Assembly: GCF_002878395.1 (NCBI RefSeq)
Contig: NC_061121.1
Span: forward strand, 19,157,494-19,221,493
Reading direction: 5' to 3'
Length of the DNA stretch: 64,000 nt
Origin: Capsicum annuum
Lineage: Eukaryota; Streptophyta; Magnoliopsida; Solanales; Solanaceae
Part shown: positions 45,677 to 57,262 of the stretch, one piece after another
Position numbering within the stretch: the stretch's first letter is position 1
Layout: the number at the start of each line of letters is the position of its first letter
Made by a program: the position numbers and the translations under genes
Notes under the pieces: generated by a model
What the model was told of the DNA's origin: nothing
Seen by the model: the letters and a program-made list of their open reading frames with translations, nothing else
Database searches by the model: none

Positions 45677-46752
45677 TGTTAATTTTTTTTTGTTTTCGGG
45701 TACATAGAATCTGTAATTCGACAGAATAACTTCAACACTAGTTCAAATATAAAATAAGAACACTATGAAGTACAATAACCCTCTCAACACAAGATCAAAG
45801 TGATCTTTCTAAGAAGTGTGTTTTTCAGAAAAATAAGATGAAACAGAAATGGCCAAGTCCTCCGAATTCACGGAGTGTCCTTAAAAAAATAATTTCCCTC
45901 AAGTACCTGAGGTTGTGGAATTTTTCTCCTAGGATAAAATGATCAAACAAATCAACTATAGTGGTATCTCAAACAATTGGAATCTCTTCGAACCCACTCA
46001 ACGATTAAATGATCACACGGAATGTTTATGAAGACAAGAAGTGTTTGTATATTCAGTAAAATTTCGTATCTAAACATGTGGATAAAAGAAGGTTTATATA
46101 GCCATCAGGTAGCCCTTTCGAAAGGTGGCAATGGTTTATTGAAAAAATGTATCCCTTCTGAAAAATCATGTATGTTCATTCGAAAGAGTGTGTCTTTTCC
46201 GAACAGTCACAACTATCCAAACGGGCATACCATTTCATGAATCAGTGTGTTTTTTCACCGAAGGGTTGCATCCTTCTGAAATAGCATTTCGCATTCTACA
46301 TTACATTTCAAATTTCTAAACAGTGTAACTGCATGCATGCACGTTAATGGAGGATTAAAAACACACAAAAGATTTTGTTTCTATTGCGTTTTTTTCTTTG
46401 TTTTTTCAGATTAAATTTCTTTCAAATAAATTTTATCTAAAAAGATAGATCTCATCAATCGATTATTTGACAAATTCAAATCCAAATCCAAATCCAAAGC
46501 CAAAGCCAAAGCCAAAGCCAAGCGAGCGACGACGACGACGACGCGAGGCACCTTTTGGTTCTTGCTTCACTAATCATGTGGAGTAAGTGTTTCTTAATAT
46601 GAATACTTAAAAGTCACATTCTCCCACCAATGTGGGAGAATTAGTAGACTTTCCAATTTTAGAGTACACTTTCCATATTAGTGGTTTCTCAATTTTTCCC
46701 TGTACTTGGTTTCCTTCATTTTCCATTTACACTTTTCATATTGAACCCAATA
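45677..46752 (-). mobile_element. Copia element, 3' LTR
   Basis: It is collinear with the LTR at 51232-52073 and in the same orientation. On the minus strand it begins TATTGGGTTC (decayed from TGTTGGGTTC) and ends TTAACA. It is about 230 bp longer than the partner, mainly because of an AAATCC/AAAGCC minisatellite and extra sequence at 46240-46540. The start of a Stowaway-like sequence (CTCTCTTGATCCTAAATTAA) lies just outside. Confidence 0.88.
46440..46545. repeat. Hexanucleotide and GAC repeats in the copia 3' LTR
   Basis: (AAATCC)n passes into (AAAGCC)n (46477-46520) and then into (GAC)n (46525-46540). The partner LTR has only CAAAGCCGAAGTCGAGCC and GATGACGACGG here, so the repeats expanded in this copy. 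Confidence 0.85.
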
Positions 46753-46766
46753 ATCCCCCACATGAA
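46753..46766 (-). other. Copia polypurine tract
   Basis: On the minus strand ATGTGGGGGAT immediately precedes the LTR start, as expected for plus-strand priming. Confidence 0.75.
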
Positions 46767-47477
46767 TGGGGAATGGCTACTTTTTCATAAAACTTTACGG
46801 ATAAGTATGTGATCATCAAGCAAAGACTGATTCATCTTGATAAGTAGGTTTTTCTTTGAACTTTCTGTAGTGAACATGCATCGGATGCACTCGGTCAATT
46901 GATAGATTTGATATATTTGAACCGTTGATCTTTAATGTACACCTAGACAACACATGTCACACAACCAGCCTTTTACCGTTTATGGTTCTCACGGTTTTAT
47001 TCGTTTCAGCGATGAACACATTTCGATTTCATGAGAGCTTAGAAAACAGGCCTTTACTAATATTCTCCTTGAAACGACTTCAACTTCACACTCACATAGG
47101 TAATTTCTAAGTGTTCAATCCTGTAGATTAAACTATTTGGTCAAATTTGCCAAATTTAGATAATCATTAAAAGAGTTCGCACCATAAGTTTTATCCTCAT
47201 TTACTAAACATTGTCTATATCATGAAAATAGGTTGGGTAAATTGACAATGTTGAACCTGTCAGACACAACTTTATTTGATCTCCTTGAACCTAGCTCTTG
47301 GGATCTCCAGTCTGCTAAGTAGAGTTACCGCCATGCTGACTTGTCCTAGGCCTTAAACTCATTCCTTTGGATGTCCTTTCAACTCCTTCTCTAGACAGGC
47401 CTATTGTAAGTAGATCTGACACATTAATCTTTGAGTTTACGTAGTAAACAGTGATAATTCCACTAGAGAGAAGTTCT
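46767..47477 (-). other. Copia 3' untranslated region
   Basis: No domain was seen between the RNase H relic and the polypurine tract. It belongs to the copia element by position. Confidence 0.6.
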
Positions 47478-47720
47478 CTAACGGTTATGTCTCCGTCTTA
47501 TGTAACGAGATTTACCGTTGTACATCATGCTCCCTACCCTACCTATTACCTCTTGGCTATCACAGTGTATACATACTGGTGCCACTGATTTGGGCCAATA
47601 AGGAATATCTTTCAAGAAATTTCGAAGCCATTCTACTTCTTCGCCGGCTTTATCCAATATGATAAATTCAGATTCCATTGTAGAGCGAGCAATACATGTC
47701 TATTTGGATGATTTCCAAGA
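47478..47720 (-). pseudogene. Copia RNase H remnant
   Basis: The frame MESEFIILDKAGEEVEWLRN through HCDSQEVIGR to the C-terminal NGKSRYIRRRH shows the end of the copia RNase H domain. E of MESEF and D of HCDSQ are the expected acidic residues. Upstream, in another frame, EKVLDKFKYL is the segment normally following RT. The several hundred bases that should lie between (rest of the connection and first half of RNase H) are missing, a deletion near 47715. Confidence 0.85.
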
Positions 47721-47791
47721 GATCGCTCCTCCAAATACTTGAATTTATCAAGTACCTTTTCGATGTGATGAGACTGTAACAATGCCAATAC

Positions 47792-48418
47792 TTATGGAGT
47801 TCTATGGATTTTTATTTCTAAGATCACACCCGCAACTCCAAGGTCTTTCATATCAAACTTGCTCTCGAGCATTCGTTTCGTAGCATTTATGTCAGAAATG
47901 TCTCTACTGATAATCAACATATCATCCACATACAAATAAATAATGACTTGGTGATTTGGAGTGTCTTTAATGTAAACACATTTATCACATTCATTAATCT
48001 TGAACCTGTTTGACAACATAGTTTGGTCAAACTTCGCATGCCATTGTTTAGGTGCTTGTTTTAGACCATAAAGTGACTCAACAAGTTTACACACCTTATT
48101 TTCTTTTCCTGGAACCACAAAACTCTCAGGTTGTTCCATGTAGATTTCTTCTTCCAACTCTCCATTTAGGAATGTTGTTTTCACATCTATTTGATGGATT
48201 TCAAGACCATATACCACCGCTAAGGCAATTAACATCCGAATTGACGTTATCTTTGTTACAAACGAGTATGTATCAAAGTAATCAAAACCTTCCTTTTGTT
48301 TAAAGCTCTTTACTACAAGTCTTGCCTTGTATTTGTCAATAGCACCATCCGCTTTCATTTTCCTTTTGAAGATCCATTTAGAACCTAAAGGTTTATTTCC
48401 TAGAGGAAAATCAACCAA
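47792..48418 (-). pseudogene. Copia reverse transcriptase
   Basis: This 208-codon open frame is the best preserved part of the element. It starts LGNKPLGSKWIFKRKMKADG, includes DVKTTFLNGELEEEIYMEQP (first catalytic Asp), SLYGLKQAPKQWHAKF and the active site YVDDMLIISRD with both Asp residues. It ends near LEIKIHRTP. The pattern is that of plant Ty1/copia RT, probably the Tork lineage. No upstream start in frame links it to integrase, because stops intervene. Confidence 0.92.
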
Positions 48419-48514
48419 CTCCCACGTATGATTGTTTAAGATTGAATAAATCTTACTATTAACTGCCTCTTTCTAAAAGGATGAGTCCGAAGACGTCATC
48501 GCTTCTTTAAATGC

Positions 48515-48766
48515 TTAAGGCTCATTTTTTAAGAGAAATATTACAAAATCTGATCCAAACAACATTGACGTTCTTTGACGTGTACTACGTCTTGGATTTT
48601 CATCATTATGTACATCCTCACTTAGTTCATCTCGAGGTCTTTTAGACCCCCCACTAGATTGTTCATGTCTAGTTTTATACGGATAAATGTGTTCAAAGAA
48701 TTCAGCATTATCTGATTCAATTACTGAATTTTCATTGATATTTGGATGTTCGGATCTATGAACCAA
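48515..48766 (-). pseudogene. Copia integrase-RT linker
   Basis: The frame contains the hydrophilic linker with RRSTRQRTSMLFGSDFVIFL, which in copia polyproteins lies between the integrase C-terminus and RT. It is separated from RT by stops around 48450-48515. Confidence 0.75.
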
Positions 48767-48997
48767 AAACTAATATGCTTTATTACTTTTAGCATATTCT
48801 ATGAACACGCAGTCCACCGTCTTAGGTCCTATCCTTACTCTTTTAGGCATAGGAACTTGAACCTTCGCTAGACACCCCCACACTTTGAAATATTTCAAGT
48901 TAGGTTTTCTTTTTTTCTATTTTTCATATGGAATTGATTGTGTCTTACTATAGGGCACTCTGTTGAGTATTCGATTAGCCATAAGGATAGCTTCTCC

Positions 48998-49737
48998 CTA
49001 CAAGTTTTGCAGTAAACCTGAACTTATTAGTAAGGCATTCATCATTTCCTTCAAGGTTCGATTTTTTCTTTTCACAATTCCATTAGATTGAGGTGAATAC
49101 GGGGATGTAATTTGATGGACAATTCCATTCTCTACACATATTTGTGCAAAGGGTGATTCATATCCTCTGCCCCTATCACTTTTTATCATTTTAATTTTTT
49201 TCTCTAACTGATTTTTAACTTCTGTTTTATATTGTCTAAATGCATCTATTGCTTCATCCTTACTATTTAGCAAATAGACTTAACAATATCTAGTGCAATC
49301 ATCAATAAAAGTTATAAAATACTTTTTTCCACCACGAGATGGTGTTGACTTCATATCACAAATGTCAATGTGGATTAAGTCTAAGGGATTGGAATTTCTT
49401 TCAACGGACTTATACGGATGTTTATCATACTTTGATTTCACACACGTTTGACATTTTGATTTATTGCACTCAAAGTTTGGCAAACTTCTAAGTTAATCAG
49501 TTTTCACAATGTTTTGTAATTAACATGGCTCAATCATTCATGCCATAAATCATAAGACTCAAGCAAGTAAGAAGAAACTAAACTTTTATTGATTTCAACA
49601 TTCATTACATTCATTTTGAATAGGCCCTCGGTGAGATAGGTTTTCCCTACATACACTTCTCCTTTACTAAGTACAATTTTTTCGAAAATAAATACACATT
49701 TGAATCTATTTTTGTCTAGAAGTGATACAGAAATCAA
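48998..49737 (-). pseudogene. Copia integrase
   Basis: Right to left: the pre-integrase segment ends SYDLWHE (about 49534). A zinc-binding part follows with CNKSKCQTCVKSKYDKHPY (49483-49400) and then DLIHIDICDMKS with the first catalytic Asp. FITFIDDCTRYC, IKSDRGRGYESPF (second Asp) and GIVHQITSPYSPQSNGIVKR (Glu position changed to Val-Lys in GIVKRKNRT) complete the core. A stop near 49278 splits it. Confidence 0.88.
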
Positions 49738-49743
49738 GTTCTT

Positions 49744-50024
49744 TCATAACTCTGGTACATACAGGACATTGTTCAAAGTCAACACTTTGCCTGATGTCAT
49801 TTCCAGGCAAACTTTTACTATTCCTTCAACTTTAAGAGTTGCAGAGTTGGCCATATATATCTTTTTCTCGCCTTGATCCAGAGCAAAAGCAGCAAATAAC
49901 TCATTATTAGCACAAACATGGAGGGTGACATCGAAATCCATCCACCAATCTCGAAGATTCCCCACCAAGTTGCATTCGGACGACATGACACACCATTGTC
50001 CATTTCTTTCTTGGACTCAGTCAT
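49744..50024 (-). pseudogene. Copia protease region
   Basis: It reads LRDWWMDFDVTLHVCANNEL, FAAFALDQGEKKIYMANSAT and NNVLYVPEL. The normally invariant DSGAT stretch has become DFDVT, so the catalytic triplet Asp-Ser-Gly is lost. The surrounding ANSAT and YVPEL segments are standard for copia proteases. Confidence 0.85.
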
Positions 50025-50039
50025 ATTTTCCTAGTCCTT

Positions 50040-50975
50040 CTTCTTCTCTTTCTTTCGGGCATGATAATCCGTAGACTTGTGGTCAATCTTGCTATAGTTA
50101 AAGCATTTTCACTTGAATTTCTTCTTGGGTTGACTGCTTTTATGTTCAACTTTCTTCTGCTTTTTGGAGTTGTTTTGGTCGTCTTCTACAATATTTGCTC
50201 TACTTATTGCAGAATTTTTCTTCAACCTTCTTTCTACGGCTTATTATCTTCTCCAATGCGTAGTCTTATTATAAGATCTTCGACTGACATCTCATTTCAC
50301 TTGTGTTTCAAGTAGTTCTTGAAGTCCTTCCACATAGGTAGTAACTTTTTAATAATTGTCGTGACTTGAAACGTCTCGTTCACGATCAAACCTACAATTA
50401 AGTTCATTTGAACACTAAGAATATGTTTAATATATTTATCCAAGGTATTCTTCAAAATCATACCTTCCGCAAGGAGATCATGAATGATTACTTCCAATTT
50501 CTGGACTTGCGATACAACAAACTTGCTGTCAATCATTTTAAACTCTAGGAATCTTGCAACGAAGAAATTTTATTTCTCGCATCTTCAGTCTTATATTTTC
50601 TTTCCAGGGCCCCTTACAACTCCTTTGCCGTTTTCATCCCACTATACACATTGTATAGTTCATCTTGGAGGCCATTCTGAATGTAATTCCTGCATAGGAA
50701 ATCTGAGTGTTTCCAAACCTCCACAATGACAAATCGCTCTTGGTCAGAGGTTCCCTCGAGCACCTATGAAGCTTCTTTAAATGTGAACATTTGAAGACAA
50801 AGAGTTGTAAGGTAGACGAACATTTTCTGCTACCACCTTTTGAAGTCAATACCTTTGAATTTTCTGGGTTTTCCGTTGATGCCATTGCCGGCGGAGCATT
50901 CGTACGACTCATTGTGGCAACATTAGTTGCTGCCACAATCGTTGCAGTATCATGCACTTGACTATCTGTAGTCAT
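50040..50975 (-). pseudogene. Copia gag
   Basis: The frame starts at 50975 with MTTDSQVHDTATIVAATNVA and reaches MASTENPENSK, then KCSSTLQLFVF after a frame change. The central part at 50536-50297 (VSQVQKLEVIIHDLLAEGMI, MWKDFKNYLKHK) is the UBN2-type gag domain. The zinc knuckle near 50105-50060 reads CFNYSKIDHKSTDY: two of three cysteines are Tyr, so zinc binding is lost. Confidence 0.85.
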
Positions 50976-51231
50976 TTTTCTGTCACAACAAGACAGAAAC
51001 TTTAATGCATCAAAATACTATTAATAAAGTTGCAGCAATTTTAAAGCACCTCTTGTTTCTAATTTAACGATGAAGTTTTTATAACTTTCAATCGTCAATC
51101 GGGTGATCTTTAACTTGTGATGAAGATTTTATTTCTTCAACTCAATAGTTAAGTTCAAATAGAGTAGAAAGCTTACAACTTTAATCTCCAAAAACCAAGC
51201 AATATAGATTCCGAGTTTATTTCCTTAAGAA

Positions 51232-52073
51232 TGTTGATTTTTGTTTTTGTTTTCGGGTACACAGAATCCGTAATTCGACATAATAACTTTAACACTAGTT
51301 CAAGTATAAAACAAGAACACTATGAAGCACAACAACACTCTCAACACAAGATCAAAGTGATCTTTCTAAGAAGTGTGTTTTTCAGAAAAATAAGATGAAA
51401 CAGAAATGGCCAAGTCCTCCAAATTCACGGAGTGTCCTTAAGGAAATAATTCCCCTCAAGCACCCGAGGTTGTGAAATTTTCTCCTAGGATAAAAAAAGC
51501 CAAAAAATAACCAACTGTAGCGGTACCTCAAACAATTGGAATCTCTTCGAACTCATTCAACGATTAGATGATCGCACGGAATATTTTTGAAGACAAGAAG
51601 TATTTGTAAATTCAAAAAAATTTTGTATCTAAACTTGTGGATAAAAGCATGTTTATATAGTCATCAGGTACCCCTTCCGAAAGATGACAATGGTTCACTG
51701 ATAAAGTGTATCCCTTCTGAAAAATCATGTTTGTTCATTCCAAAGAGTGTGTCTTTTTCGAACAGTCACAACTATCCAAACGGGCATATCATTTCACAAA
51801 TCAGTGTGTCAGTGTGTCTTTTCACAAAAGTTTCTGTGACAAAGCCGAAGTCGAGCCGAGCGAGCGATGACGACGGCGCGAGGCACCTCTTGGCTCTTGT
51901 CTCACTTACCATGTGGAGTAAGTGTTTCTTAATATAAACACTTAAAAGTCACATTCTCCCACCAATGTAGGAAAATTAGTAGACTTTCCAATTTTAAAGT
52001 ACACTTTTTATATTAGTGTTTTCTCAATTTTTTCCTCCATTTTTCATTCACACTTTTCATATTGAACCCAACA
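51232..52073 (-). mobile_element. Copia element, 5' LTR
   Basis: On the minus strand it begins TGTTGGGTTCAATATG and ends AAAAATCAACA. Outside it ATTTT (52074-52078) matches ATTTT (45671-45675) next to the other LTR, one base away from that LTR's start, a plausible 5-bp target duplication. The LTR contains a conserved CTCCGTGAATTTGG block shared with the solo LTR at 8170. Several indels against the 3' LTR show an old insertion. Confidence 0.88.
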
Positions 52074-52292
52074 ATTTTCATCAAATTAACATAAGAAAAG
52101 TTGAAATGTGTAGTTTCATATAGCTTACAACTATCTAAATTTTAGTTATAAGAAATAAAAAGCTGTCATTAAAACCTCCTTCTATTTTTGTTTACATCAT
52201 AATCTTTGTTAATATCTTCATCTATCACTTCATAAAACTCTCCCATCATTTTCTCATAGCAAAAACTTGAAAGAGTAATTTTTCATCTCATA

Positions 52293-52555
52293 CTCCCTCC
52301 GTTTCATATTAGTTGGCTCCTATAGACTTGACACACTCATTAAGAAAATATTAATTAGAGGGTTTATTTTACCAAATTAGCCTTATTATTATGTTTTGAA
52401 AATATAAATTTGAGTAAATACACTTTGTTTAGTCATTTAATGTTAAGGGTAGTATTGAAAGAACATAATAAAATTCTCTTGATTTCATCAAATAAACAAC
52501 TAAATTGAAACAAATATTTTTAGAAAGAGGGTCAACTAAAACAAAACGGAGGAAG
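52293..52555. mobile_element. Stowaway MITE
   Basis: CTCCCTCCGTTTCATATTAG on the left and its imperfect inverse CTAAAACAAAACGGAGGAAG on the right lie between TA dinucleotides (52291-52292 and 52556-52557). The 263-bp AT-rich body lacks coding potential. Confidence 0.88.
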
Positions 52556-52557
52556 TA

Positions 52558-53726
52558 ATTTCTTTTTCCTTTGTCGAAACGTTGATCAAAAAATTAAAAG
52601 AACATGAGCAAAAACACGAAGCCTCTCTCTCTTATTGTTTCTCTCTCTTCTTGACTTTATTGTGGCTTTTCATAATTTATGGTAAAAAAAGGAGAAGATA
52701 AATTGTAAAGAACCGCAATTGATGTTAGCACAAAACAATAGGTATGGTACACTATATTTTTCTGTTTAATAGGTTAGATTGTTTTTTAATGTGTCGATAT
52801 TCCTAAAATTACTTTTCTGGTACACTGTCACAGTTCACTGGAAAAATAGAGAGAATCGCTTCGTAAATCATGAACAATTCAAATTTTTTTTGTAAATTAT
52901 CAGAAAAAGGGACAAAATGCATAGAGGATAATTTTTTTGATGTACAAAATGTTCTGCGAACAAGCCTGACATAACGTGTGCAAATCACATCATTTAATCC
53001 GACCTTGAAGCTTCATGTGCAAAATGCATTCGTTTAGGCGATGATAGGACTTGGCATGCAAACTACGATGTGTCATTCTTAATTTAAAATTGCTACGACT
53101 ATTTCTTATGTTGATATTTCATTTCTATATATTGTTCTACCTTGATCTTTTTATATATTTTTATAGGATATACACTCTATATGAAGCATCCACGTACAAA
53201 ACCCCTGCAAAGATTGTTTATCTGTATTTGTTTGTATTTCATTGTGTATTTTAATCCATTAATTATTTCTCAACTGCTTTTTTTGTGTATTTAAGAGAAT
53301 TGGCTAATTAAATAACTAACATTTTGAAGTTTTGCATCCGACAATTGGAGTAAAATCTGTAGTGGTGATTATCGAGTTTTATTTTATTGAAGTTCTTTGA
53401 CGGTTTAATATTAAATCATTCTAAAATGTGCATTGGAGAGCAAGCAGTAAATCTAAGGCATTTCATATACGTAGTGAAAATATGTTCTTATATCTTAATT
53501 ATAAGTAGTAGAATGCGTAAAAATTTAGCTTTAGTGTTGAGAGTTTTTAAAAGTTTAAGTGGATATGAAGAAAATAAATAGCAAAGTAGACATCAAAAGC
53601 ATGAAATCCTTTTTACATATTATAAGAAATCATTTTTTTCAACATAATATTCCTTCCATTTCTGTGACTTTCTATTTCTTTTTTATATGAAAATGTCTTG
53701 GTAAGAATTAAGAAAAAACACATGTT
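52558..53726. other. AT-rich spacer
   Basis: No gene or repeat was recognised; the short frames here are AT-driven. Confidence 0.45.
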
Positions 53727-54813
53727 GGCTCATTTGTTTGCACTTAATGGAGGTCTGAATCTGAATGGTTCAGACTTCAGACTATTAAGTGCATTTATTT
53801 TTTATCAAGATTTTAACTCTTAAGAAGTCTGAATATGTCTTAATAATTCATATCTAGAATCAAGTCTTAATAAGTCTGAAGAGGTATTCTGGTGTTAGAT
53901 AATATTCGCCGTCACTCTGTTCATAATCATCAATCACCATCACTAATCACCTCTGCCACCGCCACCATTATCAACCACCACCCACCACCACCAATCACCT
54001 CCACCATCATAACCACCATCGATAACAAATATCGCTACCAACCACTATTGTCAATCGTTACCACATCTATTACCTCTATTATTCTAATTATATTCACCAC
54101 CACCGCCACCGTCAACAGCACCACCATTTACAACCACTACCGGTCAATCTCTACTATCGACCAACTCATCTATCACAACTAGCACCACCGCTAACTACCA
54201 CTAATACATCACAACCTCCATACATTCCTCGACCGCCACCATCATGGTCATTAGTAACACCACATCTACCATCACTTCAACAACTACCGTCACTACAATT
54301 TATCTCTACTAACAATCATCTCCACCATCACAACTAATAACATCTCCAACTAGCACCAATACATCGTCAACTATCATATTCATTTTTTACCAATCACAAT
54401 CAACACCTTCAACTACTAACATCAAGCAACGTCACATCACAACCACCATCTCCGTTATCAACCGTCACCATCATAATAGTCACTACAATATCAACCATCA
54501 CAACTATCACCACCAACAGTACTAATCCCTAACATCAATCATTGTCACCGCAACCATTATTATAAATCATCTCCACTATCACTAACAAACATAAATATTT
54601 TTTCAATCATAATTTTGTTGTATTAAATTATAAACTTTTCTAATATATAATTAGTTTTTTATTTGAATTGTATTTTTTATTTTATTATATATACAAATAA
54701 AATTTTTTTAAGTCTTAATCATTCAGTTTCAGATCTAAAGACAATATCTTAATCATTCAGATGTGCAATCAGATTCAGACGTCTGAATCTTAAAAAAAAA
54801 AACAAATACAGCC
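53727..54813. mobile_element. Inverted-repeat DNA element with CAN-rich core
   Basis: The left end GGCTCATTTGTTTGCAC and its subterminal GGTCTGAATCTGAATGG face CATTCAGATGTGCAATCAG, CAGACGTCTGAATC and AACAAATACAGCC on the right. TCTGAAT/ATTCAGA motifs are dense at both ends. No target duplication is evident (CACATGTT versus GTAGTGTG), so the superfamily is not settled. The core is a trinucleotide-like tract. Confidence 0.6.
53920..54575. repeat. Degenerate (CAN)n tract, about 650 bp
   Basis: ACCACC, ATCACC, CCACCATCA and ACAACTA triplet runs dominate, with almost no G on the plus strand. The 96-codon frame inside it (53892-54182) is a by-product. Confidence 0.85.
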
Positions 54814-55499
54814 GTAGTGTGGCCTGTTAATTTTGATTGATACGTTACCTTTTTTTAGTAATAATAATAATATACCAAGGATTTCAATTCTACATAAGGT
54901 ATTTTCTTGATTTTGGTGTTAATTCTTTATGCAAGGAAAAACTTTTACTTTAAAAGAATCAACACTAATGTACACACTAATAATAATATTTCAATGTAAT
55001 TTCAAGAGTGAAATCTAGAAAGAATAAAATATACATAAAAATTATCACTATCTTGCAATGAGCTATTTTACCCCAAATCCAACCTTCGATTATTGAATTA
55101 ACCATAAAAATAATTATCAGCTCGGAACAATGGGATTTGGATACAATCATAGCCATATTAAAGTCCCAAATATGTCATTTTAAATCCAAATATTAGTATT
55201 TAATGAAAAAGGAGAAATATCCCACTATTAAACAATTTATGTACCTGAAATTTTTGTAAAATAATTTTTTTAAAAAAAATTATAACTATTTATTCTTTGA
55301 TATTTCTGTTCAAAAGATACATCAAAATTAATGGTTTGGTAAAAATTCAAAATATTTTTCATCAACTTATATTGTAGTCATTATACTAAAAGAAATAATA
55401 TCTCAATCATAAAACATATGTAATTGTGTACTAATAAAAATAATAATAATTTAATACGGTTAAGCAAATATAATAATAAATTCGTTATTTTTTTTAATA

Positions 55500-55532
55500 T
55501 TGGCCCGCGCCTCGCGCAATTACGAATACTAG
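55500..55532 (+). mobile_element. Helitron-like 3' terminus
   Basis: CCGCGCCTCGCGC can fold as a GCGC-CTC-GCGC hairpin, followed after about a dozen bases by CTAG and then a host T. Plant Helitrons end in a short GC hairpin and CTRR inserted before T. The 5' TC end was not located. Confidence 0.45.
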
Positions 55533-55536
55533 TATA

Positions 55537-57262
55537 TTACTAAAACGACCTTCAATTAATTATTTTTTAATTATTATATTTAAATAAAATTAAACTTTAT
55601 TTTAAATAATTTTTAAACATAATATGTGAAATATTTCAATAACGGCAACTCAACACACTTTAGAACTGGTAAATATCGATACATTATAAGAATCATGCAT
55701 ATAGTTCATATGTGTCGAACCAAAAAGATTGACACATAAGTGTTGATCATACAAGTGTTTCGCCTCTATGTTACGCTGATTTGATAAATTATGAATCAAT
55801 ACTTATATTCATTACTAAAACGAACTCCAATTAATTATTTTTTAATTATTATATTTAAATAAAATTAAGTTATATATTTAAATAATTTTTAAACATAATT
55901 TGTGAATTATTTCAATAACGATAACTCATCACAATTTAGAACTGGTAAATGTCGACACATTATAAAAATCATTCATATAGTCATATGTGTCGAACCAAAG
56001 AGAGTGAAACATAAGTATTGATGGTACAAGTCTTTGGTCCCTATGTTACGCCGGTTTGATAAATTGTGAATCATTACTTATATTAGTTACTAAAATAACT
56101 ACTAATTCTTTATTTTTTTTAAGTATATGGTTAAATAAAATTAAAATATTTAAATAATTCTCAGGCATAATTTGTAAGATATCGCAATAACGACAACTCA
56201 ACATATCTTAAACTCGATAAACGTTGATGCTTATACAAATCAAGCATATAGTTCACATCTATTGAACAAAAGAGAATGCGATATAACTGTCAATCATACA
56301 AGTCTTTCGTCTTTATGTTACGCTAATTTGATAAATTGCATATTTTTACTTATATATATTGCTAAATTAACCTCCAATTAATTATTTTTAAACTATTATA
56401 TGTAAATAAAATTAATATTTATTTTAAATAATTTTTAAACATAATATGTGAAATATTTCAATAACGGCAACTCAACACACTTTAGAATTGGTAAATATCC
56501 ACACATTCTAAAAATCATGCATATAGTTCATATGTGTCGAACCAAAAAGATTGACACATGCATAAGTATTGATCGTACAAATGTTTCGCCTCTATGTTAC
56601 GCCGATTTGATAAATTATGAATTATTACTTATATTCGTTACTAAAACGACATCCAATTAATTATTTTTTAATTATTATATTTAAATAAAATTAACTTATA
56701 TATTTAAATAATTTTTAAACATAATTTGTGAAATATTTCAATAACGACAACTCATCACAATTTAGAACTGGTAAATGTCGACACATTATAAAAATCATTC
56801 GTATAGTCATATGTGTTGAACCAAAGGGAGTGAGACGTAAGTATTGATGGTACAAGTCTTTTGCCCCTATGTTACGGTGGTTTAATAAATTATGAATCAT
56901 TACTTATATTTGTTACTAAAATGACCTCTAATTCTTTATTTTTTAAGTATATGTTTAAATAAAATTAAAATATATATTTAAATAATTCTAAGGCATAATT
57001 TGTAAGATATCGCAATAACGACAGCTCAACATACCTTAAACCTAATAAACGTTGACACTTATAGAAATTATGCACACAGTTCACATCTGTCGAACAAAAG
57101 AGAATGAGATATAAGTGTTAATCATATAAGTCTTTCACCTCTATATTACGGCGATTTGATAAATTATGAATCATTAGTTATATTTGTTACTAAAATGATC
57201 TCTAATGAATTTATTTTATTATTAGGCTTAAATAAAATTAATATATATATATATATATATCA
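55537..57262. repeat. ~275-bp satellite, 6.3 units, three-monomer higher-order repeat
   Basis: Units begin near 55537, 55813, 56087, 56361, 56637, 56912 and 57186 at (T)TACTAAAA(C/T)GACCTC, so periods are 274-276 bp. Each carries AATAATTTTTAAACATAAT, TTTCAATAACG-CAACTCA, CTGGTAAAT-TCGA and TATGTTACGC-GATTTG. Units 1 and 4 share GGCAACTCAACACACTTTAG, units 2 and 5 share ACTCATCACAATTTAGAACT, and units 3 and 6 share GATATCGCAATAACGAC and AAACGTTGA. They are closer to each other than to their neighbours, so the array repeats as a trimer of about 825 bp. Confidence 0.92.

Noticed and set aside
53892..54182. 96-codon frame rich in Thr, Ile and Ser
   Set aside because: It is a translation of the CAN-rich low-complexity tract.
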